Origin: Pelodera strongyloides
Lineage: Eukaryota; Nematoda; Chromadorea; Rhabditida; Rhabditidae
Direction: 5' to 3'
Assembly: GCA_036852015.1 (NCBI GenBank)
Contig: JAANDG010000173.1
Coordinates: 1-64,000, forward strand
DNA: 64,000 bases
The translations under genes were made by a program, and so were the position numbers. Numbering within the stretch: position 1 is the stretch's first letter; each line of letters starts with the position of its first letter. This document shows, one piece after another, positions 23,185 to 37,158 of the stretch. Under the pieces are notes generated by a model. That model was not told where the DNA came from. It was given only the letters and a program-made list of their open reading frames with translations, and made no database searches.

Positions 23185-24967
23185 TCCCGTGGACCCTTAC
23201 CTTTTATGCTGGGTCAACATCCACTTACTGGCATTCAATAACCTACAGTAAGAAACACGCCAACGTTAAAATGTCATGCAATTTCCTGCGTTCCGGAAGG
23301 CCACCCACTTTAGAAAAACGCTTTTACTCCAAATATCGTCTCTTACAAAGTTGCAACGCGTGTTTTGGGACACAAACTCTCTTATCCTAACAATTTACTT
23401 TCTTACTTCAAAAACAGTGCAAATATCCCTCGTCAACAAGCATAAATCAAGAACTTTGCTTAGAATATAACCAACCAAAAAGGGATATAAAATAATGAAA
23501 AAAAACGAAGTTTAGCCAAAAGACCGGTAAAGTGAAAACCTGTTCAAAAATTAACAAAACAACAGAACAAGAAAGCAAATTGGTTGCAATTCAACTATTC
23601 AACAGATATTGTTCATTTTGGTATACTTGAAAACAAAGATAACAGCTATACAATAAGAACAAGCGACAATAAACAAGTATACCGAAATGTGTTCATAAAG
23701 CTTTGAGATAGCGTTTACAATCCAAGAGGATAAAATGCTAAAGCAGAAACGTATGCAATCAATCAACTGCAGCAATTCAACACAGTAAAGCGGTATAAGA
23801 GTCGCTTTTTGAAACGTATGCTGGACGATATATTCCCATCCCCATGTAGCGTTGCAAATACCGCGCGATTTTTCATTCAAATTATACTCATTTGCATACA
23901 ACATATGGGAACTCAGGTGTCCAACATAGGGTTCAAAATGCGGCTGTTAATTCGCTATCTCTAATTAACTTTCTAACATGCAAACTTACATGGCCTAACC
24001 TAAATGATTGAATTTTGAAGAAAGATTTACCGGATTTAGAGGGCTAATAAACGCTCAAATTTGTAAAAACAGTAGGAAAAAAGTTGGTCTTAATTATTAG
24101 AAATTTAACGAATAAAACATACAACCAAAACTCGTTGCATTAAAGAAAACGTTAAACAAAGAAACACGCAACACAATTTTGAGCCATTAATACAGAACTG
24201 GTAACCGACAGAATGAAGATATGAACCAATAAACTAACAAATAATTATTCACGGAATTTAAAATATAGTTTCAGTTTGCGGAAATGCAATCGTCAGAAAT
24301 ACTGTTACGTTCTGAATGAGAAAGATGTATAGGTAAAGGGATCTATTTAACTAAAGAGTGCAATAAAATATATAAATCTAAAGAGACAAATGCAAAACAC
24401 AGACAGAATTCATACTGCAATAAAGTACCTGCACAATGCTAACAAAGAAACGGATCAACGATCTTAAAGAATTATTACTAAACCGGTAACAACTTATTCC
24501 CACACATAACGCATTAATGAGCAAACTCGATCAACTAACAATAAAACAGAACTGGGAAAGTTTAAAGAAAATAACTCCAAAAAGGTTACTATTATGTCCG
24601 TGGAAAGCTAGCAATATAGGAACAAAAGAAATAAGTGAATTATTATGGTACTGTCGTCAGCCAACACATGACTATCTTATTAATGCGGTATGGCACGGGG
24701 TTTGTGAAACGAATGAGTGATTCTGTGATGTAGAACTGAACGCAAAACGCAAATCGCAGTATGCACCACAAGTTGCACACATGTTGTGAATGCAAGTATA
24801 CTATACAAATACAACAGGGTTCCACAAATACCGTGCAATACCGCTAAAATCTAAAAACTAGCTCTCGTGAGCAAATTAATAAGTACGCACTGAACAAGTA
24901 CTCCTGCCTGTCCTAATTAAAACTATTCGAAATATAAAGATCTGGCTGGAAACACACAGCGATTCGC

Positions 24968-25829
24968 TTACACCACCGAAGAAGCAAAGGTCTTGAACAA
25001 GAACATGACTCCAGCGGATAGCAGACCTGAATGATGAATGAATAAAAACGATCCCGAAAATCCGAAAAGTTTTTATTTGGAAGTCTGCAATTTGCAAGAG
25101 AAAACAGCCGAACACTTCAATACAACTTAAACCATATGACGTTTTTTTACCAAGTTTTTCACAAATTAGATAATTGAATATGTCCAAGCATAAATTCGCT
25201 ATTCCTAGTATTAAATACTTGCCGGCAACAGGAAGGGTGACAATCCACGAGAGGGAAATATTCCTGAATGTATGCCATTGAACGGGGTGGGAAGCTTGGA
25301 CCAGACCCACAGCCACCACACTGCCAACCTAAAAGAAGGGTTAGATGCTTGATACTGATGAGGAGGTAAGAGATAAAGACTATCTATGGGAGAAAGGAAA
25401 TAGCTTCTTTTCTTCCTTTTCCTTTTTCCCTACCCTACCTAACATCGACCTACAAAATATATCGGCATGGACCTCAATCCACAGTAGCAATAATCATTCA
25501 TCTAATGTGAAACTATACAATTCAAAACTTTCTGTGCTAACCTTGCACTGAGTAGACGAGATGGGAAGTCCCATTTTGGAGGCAATTAACACAGTCACCG
25601 CAGCTCCAAATTCAATAGCAAATCCACTGAAACAATACACAGACTGCAACTACACAAAACAAAAGAAGGAGATCTGTATTAAGTAAGAAGACAGTAACAG
25701 CAACAAACCTAGCCGGGGTAATCTTGGTGAGATTCTCTCCGACAGTGTAGATAACACGGTGTCCGAGCAGCCACAATCCAATACACATACCGGCAGCTCC
25801 ATACAGAAGAATGTACCTGGAAGAGTTGA

Positions 25830-25887
<58 letters not shown>

Positions 25888-28800
25888 GCTACAGTACATT
25901 AGTGACAGCTATCACGTAGAAAATTATACGGACATCAAATAGATATGAAGAAAAATAAAAACAGTCACCAAATACCACCTACCATGGAGTATGAGAAGAC
26001 TGTCCTGCCGACCCTTCCTCATAAATAGCATACAGCGAAACGAGGGGAGCGATGGCGTTGCTAAAATAATAAAAATCAAATTTGCGTCTCACAGTCACGG
26101 CGATAAAGTTCACCGTTCATAATTCCACAGGCACATATGCCTAGAACAACAACAGCCCATAATATCAGTTCAGTAACAAACAATATTATACGTCTGAAAC
26201 ACAATAGAACAATATACTTACCTCACATCATTTCCTCCATGTGCGAAACCTCCAAAGCAGGCAGTGACCACCTGGAGGAGGTAGAATAGTTTGGATGCCT
26301 GCGGGTCTTCCGGCCTATAAGAGCGGAAGAAGGACTCGACCGAAGACGAAGGGGCCACCACATTCTGGGCTGCAAAGAAATTGAGTTATAAAAAACAAAG
26401 GTTATAATGTGATGACCATAGTTATCTAATTGAACGATCCCAGTTGCTAGGATTAACCAACCCCTTAACAACTATTTCATCAGTAATAACAAAACAATAA
26501 ATATGAGAGCATATTTCATAAGCAACAACAAGCGTATCTATAGACTATAGACAGGCAGATATGTGGAGGGTGCACGGGATAGAGACAGCGTCGGGTAAAC
26601 AAAAAAGAACAGGGATCACGGGCAGTGTGTTGACATGTAACAGACAGAAATATCTTTCCAATGAAAAACTCTGCTGAAGCTGAGACCCTGGGAATTTTTC
26701 AGCAGTCATAAATTTCTACAGCATGCAAATCACGTGTCTAGACCAAAAATTTGCATATAGAAGGCTAGCAGGTTGGAATGGTAGGAAAAGGTCTAGATTC
26801 ACAGAATCATTCTCTTTTCATTGTGCTGGTTGCACATTTCACCTGTCTGTGATTGGAGTAGACCAGAAGAGGGAGAGCAGTCTCTCTGTGCTTTCGTACC
26901 ATGTGGATGGACAAGCTTTGCATTCTCAGAGGCAGACGATCCACACGACTTCTCCTTTCCATTCCCATTACTACACACTCCGTTTTCGTAGTCGAGGAGA
27001 GCAGCCTTCGCTGAAATTGCACAAATAATAATAATAATACCGTCTCCTCCAATTCACAATAACACTCCAGCGAGGCTATAGTGCTTTGCCATGAGAGCAC
27101 CATATTAGTATTAAATTAAAAGTCAAAAGGTCCAAAATCCCATGCCGTAAACTTGCCCCTAGAAAACAAGATCATAATTTATAGTAAAGAACAGTAAAGA
27201 GCATCCACTGAAACCCCCTTACATTAGTACCTTGTTCTTTTTTTGGTAAAGTTGAGATTGAGGGCCAAAATGTGACTCAAACATAAACTTACTTTGCACA
27301 CTCGTCAATTCAACCACATGACCGTTGGCATCCTTGATCGTCGCTAAAAAGTAATTTTTTAAAAATTAGGCAATCCCTTGAGTAGGCAAATAAGAAAATG
27401 AGCCAAAGAAAAGGGTACCATGGAAAATATAAATATATCCTATCTATGGTCGTTACATCGAGAGTAAAGGTAAAGGTCTCTCACGAAGTTGCGCTCTTTT
27501 TAATGAGTATAATAAATTTTCAAATATTCAAATATCTTAAAACTAACAAGTAATGTGATCCCTTAGGTATGGTACTAAAACCACGCGAACCAGGATTATT
27601 CAAATATCTTAAAACTTACAAGTAATGTGATCCCTTAGATACGGCACTAAAACCACGCGAACCAGAATGCCGACAGCCAGACCCAGACCGACAGAGATGA
27701 AGAGACATTGGGTCAGAGACAGAGAGTGGAAACCAAGGACTGAAATAAAATTTTTACTAAGATTAAAATGAAACAGCATAGCAAAACGCTTTTGATGCTA
27801 CGGGGGACGAAATCAGTCACTCAAAACCTTTTGGTGCATGCAAAATGTAAAACTTACACTCAGATCCCTCAAAGATGATGGCAAAGACATTGAAGGACAC
27901 ACACAGAAGATAGATCACCGGCAGAACATGCAGGCCCGAATGCAGAGGGCGACTCTAAAGAAAATAATACACACAATTTTAAACACACCGAAATTGTATT
28001 CATAATCCATCGCTGGTAAAAAAAATCCCCAGAATATACAGTATTCCATCAAAAGGTTTAGTAGTTTAGTTTAATAGCCATATTCCATTTCGATTCAATG
28101 TTGAAGCATTTTTTTTGATCCCTTTAAAACATCGCCAAAGCCAAATTGCCAAATAAGATAAGACTCGCGCCAAGCCATTAGCGGCAAAAAGGAAAACAAT
28201 CAAGAAAAGACTAGTCAGCTGATTTGTCCCTCGCCGCAACTACACCTAGACATGAAGTTGGGAACAATACATAATGTAGTTTAAAGCCCCTTAAATACGT
28301 GATAATAATTAAAGAGGAAGAGCTCACCCTTCTCAACACCGCATGATCGATACAGGTAAAGAAAACGACGGAGACGATGCCTGATAGAATGGGGGACACA
28401 ATCCACGAGGCGACTGAAACAAATGTCATTCAAAGGGCATTTAAAGCGAAATACCGGCCGGTTTTTGAAACACATCCAAAGTACTTGTATTCCTATGCAT
28501 TTATGCAAAGTGGGGTCTAATTGGGGTCTATTCTTATCTTTGCTCATTTGCATATGCTGCATAAGGAAGCAGGTGTGCGCAATGCGTTTCAAAAACCGGC
28601 CGGTATTTCGCTTTAAGGCAATAATGATTCCCGGTATAATTTTAGACGGATTGAGAAATCTCACGCACAATAAACAACGAACTGTTAACAAAAATTATAA
28701 AGGGCAAACCGTATACGTAAGCCACTAACTAAGAACCCGTGAGCGTATCCTCAACTCTGGTAGTGTGTATGAACATGAAAATCATTTACGGCGTTACGCC

Positions 28801-29821
28801 CTAGCGCGTAGCGCCTAAAAAGAAGGTTAAACTTACAGATGCGGACAATCTTTGCCCAACGAATTCCGTCGAATCCTTTGAGAACGAATGAGAATCCGAT
28901 AGTGGCTCCGACGATAGAATGAGTGGTGGAAACGGGCAGTTTGAAGAAAGTGGCCAACAACATCCACGCACCACATCCTAGAGTAAATAAATAGTTATCA
29001 AAATGGGGAGTGCTGTGCTCCAAAATAGATAGCAAATAATTCATCAGGGTATAAATCCAGAGCGTAAACGACGTCAAATGGTCAAATAAATTATTGCATT
29101 AATGGCTTGTTTCACTCAGTATATACAAGTATACGGCACCCGTGCTGACCTAATATGTATAAGTAAAGTTTCTTGTGAGCTTTGGATTTCAACCACAAAA
29201 CAAATGCGTTTAACACATTTTTATTGCCAACGTTTCGGTTTACATTTCAAGTTCAAGCTTCCGATAAAAACCAAATACAGTAACCAACAAACTAACCTGT
29301 TAGAACGGAAATCTGTCCGTACATCAAATCACGTTCACTGTCGTTGTACACGGCAAGGTCGATGACTCCCTTACGCATCGTGTCTGTTACTTTATGCCCT
29401 AAAACAGAGAAGATTACATAAAGACATACAAAATAATATCACTGAATACATACACTCTGAGCACCCTTCAACTAATAAACTGCTCAATAAAGGTAGCAAT
29501 GAAGGTTGGACAGTTGCGAGAGAGAGAGAAGAAGCTTACCCAATAGAATGGCTCCTAGAGTCTCGAAAACACTTGCGAGTATGTAGGCTTGCCAAAGGGT
29601 GAGAACCTGCAAACCAGACGGGTCAATTTGGGAACCCAGTCCCGAAGGACCGGAGAGGGTCCGGGAGAACTTGTAACACCTACCTTAGATCCGACTGATG
29701 TTCCGAAAGAGTTGGCCGTATCATTTGCACCAATGGCAAATGCGAGGATGAAGGCTATTACGGCACCGATCACCAGAAAAGGCAGCATCTCTGCTTGGAA
29801 TGCACTCAGGTCGGAAATCAT
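24968..29821 (-). CDS. PiT-type sodium-phosphate symporter (SLC20 family), 517 aa
   Basis: Fifteen exons agree in phase: 29821-29684, 29606-29540, 29398-29297, 28977-28837, 28413-28328, 27954-27858, 27739-27620, 27343-27293, 27010-26843, 26369-26222, 26060-25983, 25816-25709, 25626-25542, 25328-25223, 25026-24968. Both PiT signature repeats are present: [11 protein letters not shown] at ~31-41 and [11 protein letters not shown] at ~365-375. [19 protein letters not shown] and GLPISSTQC mark the two inverted halves. The family imports phosphate with sodium at the plasma membrane and serves as retrovirus receptors in mammals. Exon 27010-26843 encodes part of the hydrophilic central loop and is phase-symmetric, so it may be optional. 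The intron after 25223 starts with GC (G|GCAAGT). The start follows a TTGCAG acceptor by 5 nt. An extra copy of the 3' end of exon 27739-27620 lies in the next intron. Confidence 0.95.
25829..25886. repeat. (AAT)n microsatellite, about 19 units
   Basis: About 58 bp of uninterrupted AAT, read as ATT on the gene strand. It sits 12 bases before the acceptor of the exon beginning at 25816 in the phosphate transporter, so it forms much of the T-rich tract upstream of that acceptor. Confidence 0.95.
27526..27669 (-). repeat. 72-bp tandem duplication of an exon end plus donor
   Basis: Unit 27598-27669 contains the last 50 bases of the phosphate transporter exon 27739-27620 and its GTAAGT donor. Unit 27526-27597 repeats it inside the intron with four differences. 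Three fall in third codon positions and are silent; the fourth turns the donor into GTTAGT, a form used by another exon of this gene (29297). Confidence 0.88.
28445..28612. mobile_element. Palindromic TTAA element, CCGGCCGG family
   Basis: Arms AGCGAAATACCGGCCGGT and ACCGGCCGGTATTTCGCT are perfect at the ends, with TTAA at 28441-28444 and 28613-28616. It lies in the fourth intron of the phosphate transporter, about 30 bases upstream of the next exon. Confidence 0.9.
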
Positions 29822-32800
29822 CTTCTCTGCAATACGGAATGTGATTAGCATAATTACAGGTATGTGCAATTCAGTACATCCAACTGGTCTCCCCACCTGA
29901 CACACGTCATGGACAAGGGACATAAAAAATGTAATATAATAATGGTGAGTGTTAATTTTTCATCAAATACATAAATCCTCAGGGATAGTCTGTGCCAATT
30001 GTCAAACAGCGCTGTTTATGTCCCAGGACCAGGACCAATGTTTCTATATTTCCATTCCAAAAGCGTAACCAAATCCAAACCAGACCCACCTTAGTTGTGT
30101 TTTCACGACAACTCTTTCGAGAATCCAGAAGCGTATGCAAATTGCGTCAAGGGAGGAGAAGTAGTAAGTGGTTTGGGGCTGCGCCTCAAGTAGGCGACAA
30201 AAAGTCGTCAAAATTGAACTCTTCGTCAAACTCCAAAAAGATTAATTCCACTAATTACCCCTGAAACAGTTCAGAATAAGGCTGCGTGTGGCGCTTTGCT
30301 GATAACATCATAACAATGGAAAGGCTCTATAAATAATTTCCTAATCAGCGATAAAGAATCAAACGGAAATGAAAAACAAACAGTGAATGACGGCAACGGA
30401 AACAATCATATGAGAGATTTTTAGTAGTTAACGGTAAAATACAGATAACGACGTAATCACACAGCTGACAGCTTGATATTGGTATGAGTATAATACAAAC
30501 ATCAGTCTTTAGCATTAGGACAAACACATCAGTAAACTGGTAGCGCAACGCTACCACTAATACTGAACCAGAAAGACGTTATTCAATTTCAAACGTGCCC
30601 ACGCGACATTTCGTAAAGTCAAATTTGAAGCGCTACCCTGAGATCAGATGGTATTGTGTGTGATATGTGAAAGTAGAATACAGTTGCACTTGGTTAACAA
30701 AAGCAAAGAAGAGTGAACTATTCAGCTCAGCCAAGGAAATATGAAAAAAAACTTCGCTCATTCCGCGAAAGAAAGAGAACTCTTCCTTCGCCAAATAACA
30801 GATATAGGCATGTAGGTTCGGTGGTTCAATTCAAATGCTCATCACTGTACAGACAGCTTTTCATTTAACCGTTCATTTTCATTACACTGCTAAACAAATT
30901 TAAACAGCGACACTGTAATTTTTTAAACTTTAAACCCGTCGCTCTATTCTATCGCTTTGACCGAGACGACCGCTTGAGCTGTTAAATCAACAAACTACGA
31001 AACATCCGATTATTTGCACGGAGGAGAAAAAGTCGCAGAAGGCTTATGGTCTGTGTTTAAAGGGAATGTCAAGCCGGTTTTGCATGTTGGGCTCAAAAAA
31101 AAGCTTGCGTTTTGAAGGTAAGGAAAGTGAAAATAAAAATAAACAAAAACTTTCATGTAAGAAGAAAAACAATTTCAAACCCCTCCAAAAAACTCCTTCA
31201 GTATGGGATTCGAGTCGTGTGGACAAAATCAGAACTATTCTCTGCCGCAGGACCGTTTGCTGTTAGACAGCAAAGAAAAAGAGGAGGGCGCGAGAGAAAT
31301 TTGTTTAAGTCAGCAAAGAAAAAGAGGAGAGCGCGAGAGAAATTGCGTAAACTACGGTAGCTGTGACAGCGTGTTATAGAATATCTGTGAATCAGGCTTG
31401 ACATTCGCTTTAATGAAGAATTTAAACAAACTGTGCCTAAACAGTTAGTCTGTTAAGATGAGACAGAAGCCGACAGAGAAGCACGTAGAAAATGAGAATA
31501 CGTGAGAGTTGACAGAAGAAGCCCTTTCATCTAGACTTTCTGCTTTTCCACGTCAAGTAGTTAGGTATTCACAACTTCATAAACAACAAGGCATGGTATC
31601 ACAAAAAGTAAGGATAACAATTTGAATTGACTATCAAAATAAAATCCAAAGAACGTAATTTGCTAAAAACACTCTAGACACAAATTTGATTACAATTTCC
31701 ATTAGGTCAAATATTCTATGTGGATTTAGGGCAGATGGCTAATGGGTGACATCAACACCAAAGAATAAAGAGGGCATGGGCAAAGAACCAGTCAACAGTT
31801 AATTGCATTTCTTAAATATTTGGATATTCTATCCTAAATTGATTGATAGAGAGTGTGAACGGGAAGATATCGGAATCGAAGTTAAGTGGTGATATGTATT
31901 GTGTGTGTAATAGGGCGCCTTTCTCCTCCCTGATAATTGACAATGAAGTGAATGAAGAGACCAATGAGGAGCACAATGGAAAGATTAAGGAAGAACACTT
32001 GTCATCGTCATCGAGCACAACGAGAACGGGACCAAAAGAACAAAATGAAAGATTACTCGGAGGAAACAGAAACAATCTAACATTATGCTCATGCACAAAG
32101 ATATTCTTTATTCTATTTCAAATATTACTTCCTTCGTCCTAATTTAGCATGTAGTGACGTAAAACGATAGCATGGAATATACGTGAGGATAAGAATGTCG
32201 ACCGAGAACCGAGAAGAAATTGGAAAACTCGATACTCGATACTAGTGGAGAACGAGGAACTAAGCGAAAAGTCGGGGATATATTACTGAACTCCATTTTC
32301 AATAATAAATGCGGAAATTATGAAGGATGATTTGGGCCAAATTGAAAGTTTCTGTCGTTTTCGCAATTTCAAGGCTAGGGTGCCGGGTGCTTTATCCTGG
32401 GAACAGAGGGCACCTTCTGCGTCTCTGCCGGCTTGATGAATACGTCTGGCCGTCTGCCGTCAAATCAAGTCGCTAGTATTTCTCTGAATGTCAACACTCT
32501 CCACGCACTTATCATTGGGTCCTTCTTTTCTAGCACATTCGTAGGGCGGTTTCTTTCCAAAGCACAGCCTATCATCGTACTTTCCCGCGTTCCTCGTTCC
32601 TCTCCAAAAACCTTCGGTTTCTCTTCATTTGAAAAGTTACCTCGGTCCTCTTTCTTTTAATACACAATGACATCTTATCGCCAACCTTTGGCCTCTGGGC
32701 CTCTCTAACCAACTGTCACGTAGTTAACCTCTTAACGGTTAATCTGACTGGACCCTCCTAGACTCCTAGTCCTAGTCTATCACTGCAACGGTAACGTCAG

Positions 32801-34639
32801 TCAGATCAGACATTTGCAATTGCAAAAGAGAAAACAGGAAACACTAGAAAAATTCGGATTTGGGATCAACGTAACAGCAATATGCCTAACAATAAGCGAG
32901 ACGGAAAGGCAAGGAATGGGATGTGTCGACCGACAGAGCAAAATAACCCAAAATTATGAATTCTCAAGTGAAAATAGTGAATACTGTGGCTCAGATAACC
33001 GAATTTTGTTTGAATGCGTGATTGCAATACTCGCATTAAAATTAAAAATAAGACGAGAAGAGAAGAGACTCAGAAACCATAAGGTAAGCGACGACCAGAA
33101 TATGGGAGCTAATGACGCAGCTAAATGAGCAACGGAGATGAGAGCATCTCAGTTTTAGACGCAATCGCCCTTCCCAAACATGTGAGCGTAATTAATAAAA
33201 CTTACGGAGTTACGCAATTACGGTAACAACATAAATATGAACCACTAGCTAGCTGGTAGACTGTTACTCTTTAGCAGTAGCATCTTGCACTTTATCGGTC
33301 ATCTTCAAACGAATGACCTTCCAGTTTCGGCTGCATCGTTGTGGCTGCAGACAAAATTGTATTTCACCGTCACATATAATTCGCCACGGTTATCGGAAAA
33401 TTAATGGTGCGAAACAGCAATAAATTTACAAAAAAGTGTCCGCGCACCTAATTCCTTTGTCAAGGACAAAAGAAAGTTACCGCGGGAGTTCTTCGGTCAA
33501 TGGAATAGGGAAATAAAACTAACACACCGCCCTAAAAAAGATGGAGACGCGCCAGAGAATGAGAGTTGGAGAATAATTATTGAATTATTCTAGCATTTCT
33601 CGATATTTCAATCACATTTTAGCTACGTAAGCTAATGAAGTAACCTCGTCAACGGATCAAGAAATCACTTAGGTACGTTTATATCACAAATAAAGTGCAG
33701 TTACATTCTGAAAAGGCGTGTTCACATGTAAAGGAGTAGCACTGCTCAAAGTAGGATCGCTCCTACTAGATATTAATGGTGAATTATGATAAATGGAACA
33801 TAATAATAACAAAACTGATTATAAAAATAGTTTGTGCGAAGCTTTTAATAGTGATGTAACGGGTCAAAAATAGGCGGGAGGCGGGACTTACCCAAGCCGC
33901 AAGGACATGAGTACAAAGAACGTTCACTCGAATGAGAGGGTGAACAGCAAAAAGGGCGCAATGATTGTGAAAGAGCGAGAGAGGGCCCAACACCAACCAC
34001 CGCTCCAGACACCGCACAGACACCTCAGATATCGATCGATTACGATATGCTTTTTGTCTCAGTTTGTTATATATAATGACAGGAAGTAGTGCAGTGAGCG
34101 GTTTTTGGATCGATAAGATGGAATTCAGTACTTTAGTGACTCATGGATATTGGGGTGGATACTTGCAGGCACATGGCTCAGTGATTCATATAACTACGCG
34201 AGTTTGCCAAACAAATACTTCACTTGTTGGAAAAATTTCACGTAAATGATCAGATATTTGAAGTTAGCGAGTAGTAGTTTTCCTAACACACGGGGAGGCG
34301 TAAAATGAGTTAATCCCACTCGTAATGAAGCTATTTTCCAATATTTTCAAGATTTTACCCTTCATCTGCACTTAGGTGCTCACCACTTCAAATGAATTAA
34401 TTTAGAAACTGCACAACTCAATTCTTTACAAAGAATGGTTTCATAACTAGTTATTTGATTATTTTTGACATACAGTGTCATGGAAATGTGTAGTTTATTA
34501 ATAACAAAAATGCCATTGTATTTGCCTCCCATTTCCAGGAAAACACCCGCGTTTTCTTTGTTTAAAATCAGCAAAAGCTCGGACAGTGTCTCAAAACAGC
34601 GTTGCGAGGGCCTAGGACATATTGGAACTTGGAGATACA

Positions 34640-34897
34640 GGGGTGTTGTGTCATCAGTTTCTGGTTGATTACGAATCTTCACTTACTGTCCTACATACAC
34701 GTAAAAGGGGTGTTGTGTCATCAGCTTCCGTTTGATTACGAATCTTCACTTACTGTCCTACATACACGTAAAAGGGGTGTTGTGTCATCAGTTTCCGTTT
34801 GATTACGAATCTTCACTTACTGTCCTACATACACCTAAAAGGGGTGGTGTGTCATCAGTTTCTGGTTGATTACGAATCTTCACTTACTGTCCTACAC
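34640..34897. repeat. 67-bp minisatellite, about four copies
   Basis: Units begin GGGGTGTTGTGTCATCAG at 34640, 34707, 34774 and 34841 (the last with GGGGTGGTG), an exact 67-base period. Copies differ by few bases, so the array is young. Frames running through it are artefacts. Confidence 0.95.
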
Positions 34898-37158
34898 CCT
34901 CCTTGTTCACTAGGTAAACTTCTCGTTTGAAGCTGATTTTAGATTGTATCGAAAAACGATGTAGGGAATCCTCGACGCACACTACACGTATTGTATCATC
35001 GGACCCTGCTACATGCCCCATCGATTAAAATATTGAATTTATAGCGAATGACACCGGGAACCTCTGAGCCTATGCGCAAATCTAGCATAGCAAAGAGAAT
35101 GGGCAGACTGCCAATTTTTTCAGGGTGCACTTTTAATTGATTCGGCTGGGTCCCTTTCCTAGCACACATGTTATGTCTCACTGAAATTGGCCAAAATTAA
35201 GAAGCAGAGGTTTTTTTTATGATTTTATTAGGACGCTTTTGTATTAGTACATTCCAGGCACAATGTACTCTAAGTATGAAACCAAAAGTCGAGAAGAATT
35301 CAGGTTAAATTATGCAGCTACGACAAATACATACTGGAAAAAGTATTGCTGACTACTGACAAGGAGTATCATTGTATCATAGCCACGAGATCGTTTTCAG
35401 AAACATTACGTGTTTCCCTTGAAAACCGCAACGAGCAGGACTTACTGATCCTAGTACCGTACATTTTTGTGTGTGCTTTCCCCAAGTACTGTAGATGGGG
35501 GGGGTACTTTTGTAATTAACTAGACCTATTTCCATTGGGAAGGAAAACATTGCATGACTATGTATATGAGTTATCGGCCAGCACATTCAAAAATGCATTC
35601 TGTCCTCGTCTTCGCCCTTTCCCTGTCCAGGACACGGTCCCTTTATATATTGAAAAAGCGCCGTCTGGCGCGTGGGATACTGAGCGCATAATGGAATATT
35701 GGTCTTAAATTTTTCGGTAATTCGTATTTTAAAGGGGTTAGGAAGCGGTTCTTCTGCTTATTATACATTGGAAATATTAAATATTAAACTTTAAATAAAT
35801 TTGTTTTACGCTTCAAGAGCGTGCACCTTTATTCGAGGGAGTTCAATGTACAATTTCAAGGTTTGCTTATGACATGTTCCGCAGAGGTCCTGAACAGTAG
35901 TCCTGGTCCTGCGCAGAGGTCCTAGTCCTGAGCAATATAAACATTAGCAAATTTGTTGGAAGGTAGTACTTATCGTAATGTTGTTGTCAATCTTTCACTA
36001 TATGAAAATTCAGGCAGTTTGCCAAGTACAAAAAGAGAGAAGCCGGTAAATTGATGAACATGGAACAAAATCATGGAAAGCTGTGTGGCGAATTTGCAGT
36101 ATGGATGACATGTGCTGGAAGCGGCGAATTCCTGGCCCTGGCGAATTTCCACTGAGGAAAAAACATGCGCACACTAGTTTTTTATAGGCATCGCACCTGT
36201 GAAAGTTTCGCGTTGTCTGGAGTCTGGAGGGACACTTCGGCGAAGAGGTCAATTACCACAAGCGCGAGGGATTTTTTCTTCGGAAACAGTGTTTGGAGAA
36301 TTTTAATGTTTATTAAAAAAAAACGAATTATTGAACAATTGTCATGATAATAATGGGAACTTCTAATATGTGTCATATGCCCAGTGCTAGTTCCTCTAAC
36401 GCCGAGGTCAAAGTAATATAATTTTAAACTGGTCGTGGTTCCCTCATTTTCAGAATAATTGCCCTCGCTATTTCCAGGATAATTACCCGAATTGCTCTCA
36501 TAGTGAAATTTCGTCATCTAGCGATAATTGATCTTGTTATAACTGGATCTATTCTTATTCATTTTCATACGTATAATTACCGCGTTATTTCTACAATAAA
36601 CCAATGTATGGACACGTTTCAACAATATTTTTGTTCATTTTTGTGTAAAGGAACAAAAACGATAATACACAGAATAAAAACACGTAACGGTAGGGACTCT
36701 CCAATGTGGTCAAGTTCGGTTGGCGCACCGATGGCGCTCCTGAGGCGCACCTCCAGCACAAATGCTGGGCTCCTTCTTCCTGAACTATAAAAAGTTATAA
36801 AACACGAGCTTCTCCTTTTTCATCACTTTGAGGGCTATCAGCAAGACTGGTTTTGCAAATATACGCACATTTTTAGCATTTATATATCAGCTATACAACT
36901 AATTTCATAGGTAACAGCGATTGTCGTAGCGTAGGATGAGAGTATGATGATGATGCGTGCATTTCCTTCTCTACTTTCAAATTGGTTAACTTTTAGGTAG
37001 CGAAATGATTCGCGGGAGGTTATTTTGGAAAATAAATTCGCTTATGACGATGTGTTGCGCGATGGTGGTAAGTGGATTGAGATCTTGATAAACATGATTT
37101 TAACAGACACACTTACATGAAATGAATAGTTTACATTCTTCTCACTCAACACAAAAAT

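Larger units (their letters stand above)
21251..24967. other. Spacer without a recognised gene
   Basis: About 3.7 kb between the phosphate transporter stop and the helicase start. It holds two hairpin repeats (22249-22322, 23096-23184) and otherwise AT-rich DNA. A short frame at 22843-22893 ends in a good donor (ATG|GTGAGTC), but no partner exon follows, so I do not call it. Confidence 0.45.

Noticed and set aside
26723..27028. 101-codon plus-strand open frame
   Set aside because: It is the reverse of the minus-strand exon 27010-26843 of the phosphate transporter, which joins in phase on both sides.
4712..29821. Operon of the four leftward genes
   Set aside because: Gaps of about 3-4 kb separate most of them, far larger than the few hundred bases typical of nematode operons, and functions are unrelated.
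33268..33354. Possible terminal exon on the minus strand
   Set aside because: A good acceptor and a lysine-rich frame ending in a stop, but no upstream exon or family supports it.
34640..34897. CRISPR-like array
   Set aside because: The 67-bp units abut without spacers and the context is eukaryotic, so this is a minisatellite.
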